DNA of 64,000 nt from positions 1 through 64,000 of the forward strand of contig PKUA01000031.1 in assembly GCA_002868905.1 (NCBI GenBank), written 5' to 3'. A program made the translations under genes and the position numbers. Within the stretch, counting starts at the first letter, position 1, and each line of letters opens with the position of its first letter. Positions 42,189 to 49,183 of the stretch are shown in pieces. Below the pieces are notes generated by a model, which was given only the letters and a program-made list of their open reading frames with translations, ran no database searches and was not told the DNA's origin. This DNA comes from Desulfuromonas sp. Lineage in GTDB: Bacteria; Desulfobacterota; Desulfuromonadia; Desulfuromonadales; Geothermobacteraceae.

Positions 42189-44020
42189 GGCTGCGGCCCC
42201 GGCAACAGGCGCCAGGCATGCACGAAATTGTCGCGAGAGCCGACCACCAGCAGGTCATCTACAAACAGGGGGGTCCCCTGGATGGCGCCGCCGGTCTCAA
42301 CCCGGCCGATCACCTCACCGCTGGCAGAATTGAGCAGATGAAGCCAACCGGTGTTGTCCCCGATGGAGATCCGGCCGTCGGCGTAGGCCGGCGTCCCGTA
42401 GAACGGGCCGAAACCGCGGAAGCTCCACTTGGTGCTGCCGTCCCGCGGGTCAAAGGCATAAAGGTTTCCGGCGGTGGTGGCGACCAGCAGGGACCCGTCC
42501 GCATACAGCGGGGCGGAGTAGAAAACCGACTCACGCAGTTCACCGCGCCACTTGGTTTCTCCCAGCCGATTCATGACCGTCAGCACTCCCTCCTTGTTGA
42601 CCACCGCCAGACCACCGGGAACAGCCGCCGGTGAAGCGAGCAGCGGCGCCCCGAAATCCCGTGTCCACAGAAACTCTCCCTGGAGGTTGAGGGCTGTCAG
42701 TCGCCCGCTGCCGCTCCCCTGGTAAATAACATCATCAATCACCAGCGGGGTGGAACGGAGCGGATAACCGCAGTCAATGTTCCAGCGGACCGTGCCGGTT
42801 TTGGCCTCGATGCCGAGCAGTGATCCATTCCAGGCCGGCACCAGCAACAGGTCGTCAGCACGAGCGACACCCCCCTGGCGGTGATCGTCGGCAAGAGACT
42901 CGGGGTAAAAAATACGCCACTCCACCTCGCCGTTTTCCCGGTCGACCGCCAGAATTTCTCGGTTCCAACTCTGCAGATAGACCCGTTCATCGTCGAAGGC
43001 GACCGCGCTGTCTCCTTCTTCACCGAGCGCGATATTCCATCGCTCTTTGCCGTCGAGATCAATAGCGCGAAGAACGGCATCCCAACCGGCAACCACAAGC
43101 GCGTCCCCGACCTTGACCGGTGACGCATCGACGAAACTGCCGGTCTCCCGCCGCCAAACCTTGTTCAGCCTCAGGCTGTCTCGCGGACCGGCTCCGTCGA
43201 TCTGCTTAATATTCGGGTTGACCTTGATCTTCCCGATTCCGGGGTCGACGTCACGGTCGTAAAGCTTCGGCGGCTTTTCCCGTTCGCCATAACGGCCATA
43301 CCAGTTATCCCGCACCTCGATCTCACCGGTGAAAAAATCACCGAGACGGAGATGCCATTGGTTGTCGAGGAAATTGTTGTGGTGGATCGACCACTGCCGA
43401 TTGGTTTCGAAAATAAACAGGCCGGAGTCGTTGTCACGGATCAGGTTGTGATCGATTTCGACTTCGCTGTTACGGAAATTGAGTCCCTTGCCGCTGTTCT
43501 GTTCAATGACCGAATGGCTGACCCGGTACTTCCCCTCGCCGAAACGGGTGCCGTCGAGGTTGCCGCGCAGACGGCTGTCTTCGATGATGCCGTGACTGAA
43601 GTGGGCATGAAGCCCGTGGGCTGAGCCGCTGATTTCGCACCAGCGCAGTTCCAGTCTCTTGGCAAAATCGACCCGGATCTCCAGCCAGTCGGACGGGTTG
43701 CCGGGAGATGCGTCACTGACAAAACGGATCGGAGCGTCGCGGCGGCCGTTGGCGACCAGGGAGGCATGCTCCACCTTGAGCCCACTGTCGCCGAGCCCGT
43801 CCTGATCCCGATCCCGCTTGACGAACCGGACTTCGGTCCCCGGGGCGATTGTCAGGGTCGCACCACCGATCACCCTGACAGTCCCATCGACCAGGATGGT
43901 CCCCTGCCAGAGGGTATCGGTGCTGATGCTCATGTCCCCAAGCCGCTGCATCTGCGGTTGGCCGGGGAGGGAACACCCCGTCAGTACGACAACCATGATC
44001 AGCAAGAAACGCACTACCAC
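42185..44020 (-). CDS. Beta-helix lipoprotein fused to a PQQ-like beta-propeller (module 1)
   Basis: 611 residues. Lipobox VVVLTGCSL (Cys near 16). The N-terminal half (to about 265) is a NosD-like beta-helix with the shared opening LWQGTILVDGTVRVIGGATLTIAPGTEVRF, coils ISHSVIEQNSGKGLNF-like and IHHNNFLDNQWHLRL, and cap NWYGRYGEREKPPKLYDRDVDP. The C-terminal half (about 275-611) has seven or so W-docking repeats of the PQQ/BamB type (VVAGWDAVLRAIDLDGKERWNIAL, LLVATTAGNLYAFDPRDGSTKWSF, LVVGSRDNFVHAWRL). True PQQ binding is doubtful; such propellers are often protein-interaction platforms. It overlaps the carboxypeptidase-like gene by seven bases. Confidence 0.85.
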   Translation of the reverse strand: MVVRFLLIMVVVLTGCSLPGQPQMQRLGDMSISTDTLWQGTILVDGTVRVIGGATLTIAPGTEVRFVKRDRDQDGLGDSGLKVEHASLVANGRRDAPIRFVSDASPGNPSDWLEIRVDFAKRLELRWCEISGSAHGLHAHFSHGIIEDSRLRGNLDGTRFGEGKYRVSHSVIEQNSGKGLNFRNSEVEIDHNLIRDNDSGLFIFETNRQWSIHHNNFLDNQWHLRLGDFFTGEIEVRDNWYGRYGEREKPPKLYDRDVDPGIGKIKVNPNIKQIDGAGPRDSLRLNKVWRRETGSFVDASPVKVGDALVVAGWDAVLRAIDLDGKERWNIALGEEGDSAVAFDDERVYLQSWNREILAVDRENGEVEWRIFYPESLADDHRQGGVARADDLLLVPAWNGSLLGIEAKTGTVRWNIDCGYPLRSTPLVIDDVIYQGSGSGRLTALNLQGEFLWTRDFGAPLLASPAAVPGGLAVVNKEGVLTVMNRLGETKWRGELRESVFYSAPLYADGSLLVATTAGNLYAFDPRDGSTKWSFRGFGPFYGTPAYADGRISIGDNTGWLHLLNSASGEVIGRVETGGAIQGTPLFVDDLLVVGSRDNFVHAWRLLPGPQP

Positions 44021-45093
44021 ATCTCCTCCACGATAATTTCAAGTCCCTTCAGGCTGCCGCCTCTCTCGACCTTCAGGGAATGATCCGGTGTTCCGTCATA
44101 GGTCCCGAACAATTCCCCCGGCCCGGGAGCTCCACCAATAGTATTGCGCCCGGCGAGGAAATAGGTGCCGCCGTCCGGTATTGAGATAATGAACTCCCCG
44201 TCGACAGCGGTCGGCTGGGAGACCGCCAACGGGCGATTGAGCATCTGCGCATCCCGATACAAAACGGCGCGCGCCCCACTGACCGGAATCCCGGCGGCAT
44301 TGACGATCACCCCCTGCAGGGTGGTCCCGCCGAACAGGGACGCCTGCAGGCTGTCGACTTTCTCCGGCACCTCCAACAAGGGAAGATGGATTCGGCTGAC
44401 CTTACCAGACTCGATCCGGACGGGGTTGCCGGGATAGTAACCGACGAAATCTCCCGACCGCAGCGGACCGACCCCCTGACCGCTGAGCCGTTTGCGCGCC
44501 AGCAGGTAGTAGGTCCCGGCCGGCAATTCAGCCTCCACCAGGCCACCGTCATCGCTCGGACCGACCATGACGTACCCCATCCCCTTCAGTTCAGAGGTCA
44601 GGTCGAGGTAGGCGTAGAGGGTCGCCCCGGCGAGTGGCGTGCCGTCGGCGCTCAGATTGGCCATGACCCCACTGTTCAGAAAAGGCTCCCCTTCGGGTCG
44701 TTCTCCTGCGGTCCGAACCAGGCCGATACTGATATCGCGATTTTCCGACACGGAAACCGCAACTGGATTCCGCCCGTAATAGGCAAACACCCCGTCTCCA
44801 TCTGCAAAGAGGTAATACCTCCCCTCCGGCAGGACGAGCCCGAAACGGCCCTTATCATCACTCGGTGCCGAGCGGAACGGGGCCATGTTGCCGAGACGGC
44901 TCGCCTCGACCGGCCAGGCCGAGATCGTCACGCCGGCATGCGGCTTCCCGTCGAGCATGGACTGCCCCAGCAGGTTCGGGGGTTGCTGGGGTCGACCGGA
45001 GGCGGCACAACCGGTCAGGAGAAAGATTGCCAGCAGCAAAAGACCTGCCTGGCAAAAAGCCTTGGTCATTCGATTAATTCGAGCTGATTTCAT
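44014..45093 (-). CDS. Carboxypeptidase-regulatory-like lipoprotein (module 1)
   Basis: About 359 residues from ATG 45093 (TTG 45096 and a later ATG 45069 are alternatives). Lipobox IFLLTGCAASG. Repeats: GRYYLFADGDGVF with YYGRNPVAV; GTYYLLARKRLSGQGVGPLRSGDFVG with YPGNPVRI; GTYFLAGRNTIGGAPGPGELFG. The second repeat opens ATLYAYLDLTSELKGMGY. It is the first of the four paralogues to be transcribed. Its 5' end overlaps a possible 34-codon frame. Confidence 0.82.
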   Translation of the reverse strand: MKSARINRMTKAFCQAGLLLLAIFLLTGCAASGRPQQPPNLLGQSMLDGKPHAGVTISAWPVEASRLGNMAPFRSAPSDDKGRFGLVLPEGRYYLFADGDGVFAYYGRNPVAVSVSENRDISIGLVRTAGERPEGEPFLNSGVMANLSADGTPLAGATLYAYLDLTSELKGMGYVMVGPSDDGGLVEAELPAGTYYLLARKRLSGQGVGPLRSGDFVGYYPGNPVRIESGKVSRIHLPLLEVPEKVDSLQASLFGGTTLQGVIVNAAGIPVSGARAVLYRDAQMLNRPLAVSQPTAVDGEFIISIPDGGTYFLAGRNTIGGAPGPGELFGTYDGTPDHSLKVERGGSLKGLEIIVEEMW

Positions 45094-45178
45094 CAATTAC
45101 GCCCGTCAAGTCCTTGCTGATGCCGGATGAACGGCAGAAAGCCGTCGAAGCTGCTTCGATCTGCCGACGGAGTTTCAT
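45074..45178 (-). CDS. Possible small protein between the permease and module 1
   Basis: A 34-codon frame, MKLRRQIEAASTAFCRSSGI then SKDLTGVIDEISSN, begins 15 bases after the permease stop and overlaps the start of the module 1 lipoprotein by 20 bases. An AAGGG lies about 12 bases ahead of the ATG, which is far. It could be a translated coupler or an artefact; no family recognised. Confidence 0.3.
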   Translation of the reverse strand: MKLRRQIEAASTAFCRSSGISKDLTGVIDEISSN

Positions 45179-45192
45179 CAAATCTCATCCCT

Positions 45193-46149
45193 TCAGGTCC
45201 CCAGCAGCTGGTATCCCCATCCAAGCAGAATCGACACCGCCAGGCTGACCCCGAGAAACAGGCCGAGCACCCGCCTTCGGAACATCCCGCTCAGGGCGAT
45301 GATCGCCGGCAGACTCGACACCGGCCCGGCCAGCAGCAGGGTCAGGGCGGCGCCCTGATCAATGCCGCGTTGCAACAGGCCGTTCAAAATCGGGATCAAC
45401 GGAATCTGGTTGGTCGGCAGCGGCAACCCGATGAAGGCGGCCACCAACGGTGAAGTCACGCTGCGACCTCCGATCAGGGAAACGATCCACTCGGTCGGGA
45501 CCAGTGTCACCAGGACTGCTTCGAGGAAGATCGCCAACAACAGAAACTTACCGGTGAACAGGGCGGCATCGAGGGACCGGTCAAATATAAAACGAAGCCG
45601 GCTCGCCCGCGGCACGATGGTCATGCTCTTGACCTTGATCCCCGCGTCGGCACCGATCTCAGCGGCGCTCGCCAGGCTTCCGTCCTCGCGATAAAGCGGC
45701 TTAAGCAACAGATCGTCATTTTCCCCGTTGCGACCGAAAAACCAATGAGCGCCAAGTCCGACCGAGAGGCCGAGCAACCCGGAACCGACCACCTTCAACA
45801 CCGCCCACTCCGGGCCGAGCCAGGTCCAGGTCAGCAGCAGGGCGTCGGGTCCCATGGTCGGCGAGGTGGCGAGGATCGCCAGCAACGGCGCCAGCGGGGT
45901 GCCGATCATCGCCAGGGAGATCACCACCGGCAGGATGCCGCAGGCGCAGAGTGGCGAGACCATGCCGACGCCGATGGCGATGAGGATGCCGAGCAGGCCG
46001 CTGCGCTTGACGGCGTTGCGGATGGTCAGGTCGAGTTTGTAGCCCTTGATGACACCGACGAGGAGGGCGGAGAGGAGAAATATCCACCACATCCGTCCCA
46101 GCTCGAGCAGCACGACGTCGAGCATCCGCATCCAGACCGAATCAGACAC
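45193..46149 (-). CDS. DUF318-type (YraQ/ArsP-like) membrane permease
   Basis: 318 residues. Two halves of four helices each, with SPLCACGILPVVISLAMIGTPLAP in the first (the CxC of this family) and GLPLPTNQIPLIPILNGLLQRG in the second, joined by a soluble loop (about 140-195). Family members move metalloid or organic metalloid compounds (ArsP) or have unknown cargo. GTG 46149 is chosen over TTG 46167 because GGGGGGAG is six bases upstream. It overlaps the FmdE-like gene by eight bases and leads into the exported-protein cluster. Confidence 0.85.
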   Translation of the reverse strand: MSDSVWMRMLDVVLLELGRMWWIFLLSALLVGVIKGYKLDLTIRNAVKRSGLLGILIAIGVGMVSPLCACGILPVVISLAMIGTPLAPLLAILATSPTMGPDALLLTWTWLGPEWAVLKVVGSGLLGLSVGLGAHWFFGRNGENDDLLLKPLYREDGSLASAAEIGADAGIKVKSMTIVPRASRLRFIFDRSLDAALFTGKFLLLAIFLEAVLVTLVPTEWIVSLIGGRSVTSPLVAAFIGLPLPTNQIPLIPILNGLLQRGIDQGAALTLLLAGPVSSLPAIIALSGMFRRRVLGLFLGVSLAVSILLGWGYQLLGT

Positions 46150-46624
46150 GATCGCTCCCCCCTTCAATGGTCAACAGCGTCGTGTCCGGCAGGTTCCAGA
46201 ACTGTGGCAGCAGCCGGTCGAGGGTCTGGTCCATGACCGCACGACGCTTCTGCTGTTCATCCGCCAGAAGGCTTTCCCACCCCGCTTCCAGCTCGTTGCA
46301 GAGGTCACGATAGGTCGCCGCACGACAAAGCGTCGCCTCCGGCAGTCCGACCGTGATCGAGCGCCCCGGCACCTCCAGGGTCAGAGCGTGCCGCCCGTCA
46401 TGCAGCACCCGCATTGTCCCGTCCTCTTCCCTGCATCCGGTCGCCTCGGCGATACCGTCGAGGGCGCAGGTCCGCACCCCGAAGGTGCCTCGCACCGCCT
46501 CGCTACCAGGCGCCAGGTACTGCAACGCCGCCAGTCCGAGCCGCCCGCCAAGGGTGCTCATTGGGCAACGATGGCCGTGCCGGTCGTAAATACGCTGAAA
46601 AAATGTCGGTGCGATAATAGGCAA
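46142..46624 (-). CDS. FmdE-domain protein
   Basis: 160 residues. RHGHRCPMSTLGGRLGLAALQYL matches the FmdE metal-binding signature (HGHxCP), named after a subunit of formylmethanofuran dehydrogenase but widespread in bacteria without methanogenesis. CREEDG and LTLEVPGRSITVGL follow. The start appears to be TTG with a poor ribosome site, so the N-terminus is uncertain. It is the first gene of the run that leads through the permease into the beta-helix cluster; metal or redox sensing or delivery is a reasonable guess. Confidence 0.75.
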   Translation of the reverse strand: MPIIAPTFFQRIYDRHGHRCPMSTLGGRLGLAALQYLAPGSEAVRGTFGVRTCALDGIAEATGCREEDGTMRVLHDGRHALTLEVPGRSITVGLPEATLCRAATYRDLCNELEAGWESLLADEQQKRRAVMDQTLDRLLPQFWNLPDTTLLTIEGGSDRV

Positions 46625-46685
46625 ATCAGTTCACCAAGGAAAAAGCGAATAAATTAATTTCGTACCCAAGCCCCAGGGCGAGGGA

Positions 46686-46785
46686 TTTTGGCTCAGATCA
46701 AGGCGGTCAAGGGAGAGCCGCACAGGCGTAGCGGAAGCTACGTCGAGCAGGATCGAGCGCAGACCAACGCCGAGCTGGGCCAAAA
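46686..46785. repeat. 100-base element with 11-base terminal inverted repeats
   Basis: Ends are TTTTGGCTCAG (46686-46696) and CTGGGCCAAAA (46775-46785), complementary except for one pair. The interior is GC-rich with short self-complementary stretches (AGCGGAAGCTACGTCGAGC). It lies between the AAA gene and the FmdE gene, whose upstream ends flank it. No coding frame. It resembles dispersed non-autonomous elements of proteobacterial genomes. Confidence 0.6.
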
Positions 46786-46798
46786 GAACCGCCCCTCA

Positions 46799-47680
46799 CT
46801 AAAACTCGTAGTGGTGGGGACAGTCTGTGTTTCTAATTTCCCAATACTTCCGCGTCATATCGGGAGTCAAAAACTGCCGCACCTCCTTCAGCGCCCTGGC
46901 AAAATGCTCGTCGGTCACTTCGGTCGCATCCTGCTTGATGGCGTTGATGGTCGCTCGCTTGCAGAGAGATTCGATATCCCAGCCGACATAACCCTCCGCC
47001 TGCTCGGCGATCACCTTGCGGTCGATGCCGGGAGCGAGGTTCGGCATCTTGTCCATGTAGATGTCGAGCATCCCGAGTCGGTCCTCGGCGGTCGGAGGAT
47101 GAACGAACACCTTCCGATTGAATCGTTTCTTCTCCTTGATCAGCGCCTGGTCGACGGTGTCGATCCGGTAGCAGCTGCCGAGCAACGCCACCCCCTCGAC
47201 CCCGTTGATCCGGTCGACCTGCTCAATGAACAGGCGGGTCAGATCCTTGTCGGCGAAGGTCGGCGGGATCGCACGGCGATTACCGGGACTCCAGTCGTAA
47301 TCGCAGCCGGCGCGAGGCGCCAGCCATTCACAGTCGGAGATGAACATGACGCACGGTGCCTCATGGATCGCCGTGTCGAATGCCTCTTTCAACTCGTCGT
47401 GCTTGCCGAGCATCTCCTGTCCGGAGACGTAGACAAAGCCGACACCGGCCTCCTTGGCGCACGCCTCGGCCAGCATGGTGATCCCGGTGCCGAGCGGTCC
47501 CCAGAGCATCACCCCGGCCGGCAGGCCAAGATCGTGCTGCAGGATCAACTCCGGCTTCTTGATCGGGAGACAGACCATCTCCTTGAGGGTCTCCTTGACG
47601 TCGGCGTAACCCCCAATGTCGTCCCAGCAAAGATCCGGGTCACGGACTTCATAAAATAAGTTCTGTAATTTACGGTGCAT
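46799..47680 (-). CDS. AAA-family protein with degenerate nucleotide-binding motifs (predicted pseudo-ATPase)
   Basis: 293 residues, one AAA module of the p97/FtsH-like kind with a lid domain. The Walker A reads GPLGTGIT (61-68): the essential Lys is Ile67 (codon ATC). Walker B, normally FIDE, reads FISDCE (113-118). Sensor 1, usually Thr-Asn, is Ser169-Cys170, and the arginine-finger segment is KEKKRFNRK. DDIGGYADVKETLKE and the C-terminal helices (LCKRATINAIK) remain well preserved, so the fold is under constraint although ATP hydrolysis is very unlikely. It may act as a binding or regulatory subunit. No adjacent partner is obvious. Confidence 0.85.
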   Translation of the reverse strand: MHRKLQNLFYEVRDPDLCWDDIGGYADVKETLKEMVCLPIKKPELILQHDLGLPAGVMLWGPLGTGITMLAEACAKEAGVGFVYVSGQEMLGKHDELKEAFDTAIHEAPCVMFISDCEWLAPRAGCDYDWSPGNRRAIPPTFADKDLTRLFIEQVDRINGVEGVALLGSCYRIDTVDQALIKEKKRFNRKVFVHPPTAEDRLGMLDIYMDKMPNLAPGIDRKVIAEQAEGYVGWDIESLCKRATINAIKQDATEVTDEHFARALKEVRQFLTPDMTRKYWEIRNTDCPHHYEF

Positions 47681-48045
47681 GCGTCATCTGTCCTAGGTTG
47701 TGGATTGAAGGTTCCCGCGCAGGGAAAACCAAGCTTGACAAGAGCAACAACTATGCCACCACCTGGTGCAAATTAACGAAGCAACGGAATGAGCAAGGTT
47801 GCCCTGAGGCATCGGGCGAGGCGAGGCTTAAACTGACATGCCCCTCATCCGCCCTTATGGGCACCTCTCCCTCGGGGAGAAGGATGGTGTGTTGCAACTG
47901 GAAAGCTTTGGATAAAAGCGATGATTTTGAACCAGCATGTGGAAACATTCAACCGGCCACGGTGTCAATCGATGCAGAACGGATGTTGTCGGATACAATA
48001 GGAAAGCAGGTTCTCTCAGAGGGGATTACCGACCCAGGCCAGAAC
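47681..48045. other. Intergenic region with a dispersed repeat
   Basis: Between the AAA gene and the DUF2817 gene. It holds repeat copy A (47805-47950). The open frame running through it in phase with the DUF2817 gene is dominated by repeat sequence and is not considered coding. No convincing promoter was seen. Confidence 0.5.
47805..47950. repeat. Dispersed hairpin repeat, copy A
   Basis: Contains CCCCTCATCCGCCCTT..GGGCACCT, a hairpin CCTCTCCC/GGGAGAAGG (one bulge, 47862-47883) and a tail ending GCATGTGGAAACAT. It aligns over more than 100 bases with copy B at 58228-58380. Confidence 0.75.
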
Positions 48046-49161
48046 ATGACCCAGGATTCAACCAACATTCCAGAGCAGGACAATGCCGAACGATTCTTTT
48101 CGGCCAATTATGCCGAAGCTCGAATCCGGTTTGTCGCAACGGCCAAAAAAGCCGGTGCGTCCCTGTTGTCCTACTCTATCGACGAGGAAACCTGCCCCGG
48201 CCTGAGCATCGACATTGCGACCATCGGCGGGAGCAACGCCCCGACTCTGTTGATCACTTCGGGTGTACATGGCGTTGAAGGCTATGCCGGTTCGGCCATC
48301 CAGTTCGCCCTGCTCGAACAACTGATGGCGAATGACCAATTCAGAAAACTGAGAACGGTCCTGATTCATGCGGTCAACCCGTACGGGTTTGTTCACGGAC
48401 GAAGGGTCAACGAAGAGAACGTCGATCTCAATCGCAATTTCCACGCATCGCAGGAAGACTATGCCGGAGCACCCGAAACCTATTCCCGGCTTGACCGGTT
48501 TCTTAATCCAACCACCCGGTCACGTGCATTCGACCTCTTTTATCCGCAGGCCCTCCTCACGATAGCACGTTACGGCCAGCCGGCATTGCGACAGGCGGTC
48601 GCCGGGGGGCAATACGCCTTCCCCCGTGGCCTGTTTTTTGGTGGTAAGGGACCTAGCCGGCCGGCTCGCATCATCCAGGAACATGCTGCGTCATGGCTTT
48701 CGGGAGCAGATGGGGTTCTCCATCTCGACCTGCATACCGGACTCGGGTCATGGGGAGCAGCGAAAATGTTGCTGGAACCGGAGGAATCACGCCATGCAGC
48801 CTGGTACGCGGAGAACTTCGGTGCCGAAACGATTGTCTCGGGCGGGCAAACAGGTCGCTCAGCCTACGAGGCTTCCGGTCTGTTCGGTCTCTGGATGCAG
48901 CGACTTTTCGGTAAGTACCACTACCGGTTTGCGACTCTCGAATTCGGCACCTACCCGGTTCTCCGTGTCTTGCAGGCGCTGCGGGCGGAAAACCGAGCTC
49001 ACCATTATTCCGGGCCGGGAAAGAAGGATTACGCCAAATCCAAGGCGCAACTCATCGAATGTTTCTGTCCGGCATCACCGGCCTGGCGAAGCAAAGTGGT
49101 TCAAACCGGCATTCATCTGATCGGGCGAGGTTACCGCGCAATGTCCAGTGGGGACAGCTGA
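48046..49161 (+). CDS. DUF2817 M14-like zinc hydrolase
   Basis: About 371 residues from ATG 48046; ATG 47983 is an alternative, and anything further upstream is repeat sequence. ITSGVHGVEGYAGSA has the His75/Glu78 pair of the M14 zinc site, NVDLNRNFH the substrate-binding Asn-Arg, and HLDLHTGLG a further His. The family is related to succinylglutamate desuccinylase/carboxypeptidases; substrate unknown. No signal peptide, so cytoplasmic. Monocistronic, convergent with the TonB receptor gene. Confidence 0.85.
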   Translation: MTQDSTNIPEQDNAERFFSANYAEARIRFVATAKKAGASLLSYSIDEETCPGLSIDIATIGGSNAPTLLITSGVHGVEGYAGSAIQFALLEQLMANDQFRKLRTVLIHAVNPYGFVHGRRVNEENVDLNRNFHASQEDYAGAPETYSRLDRFLNPTTRSRAFDLFYPQALLTIARYGQPALRQAVAGGQYAFPRGLFFGGKGPSRPARIIQEHAASWLSGADGVLHLDLHTGLGSWGAAKMLLEPEESRHAAWYAENFGAETIVSGGQTGRSAYEASGLFGLWMQRLFGKYHYRFATLEFGTYPVLRVLQALRAENRAHHYSGPGKKDYAKSKAQLIECFCPASPAWRSKVVQTGIHLIGRGYRAMSSGDS

Positions 49162-49183
49162 GAGGAACGCATCTTCCGGACCT

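Noticed and set aside
39663-42341. 892-codon plus-strand frame opposite the spermidine-synthase-like gene
   Set aside because: Composition is dominated by Gln, Glu, Arg and Pro, typical of the antisense of a GC-rich gene; the minus-strand protein has clear helices and a SAM motif.
29134-46624. A nitrous oxide reductase (nos) operon
   Set aside because: NosD-like helices and a NosR/NapH-like ferredoxin are present, but NosZ, NosF, NosY and NosL are not, and the carboxypeptidase-like modules do not belong to nos.
47698-48045. Longer N-terminus for the DUF2817 protein starting at 47698
   Set aside because: This part is mostly dispersed repeat copy A, and the family domain begins after 48046.
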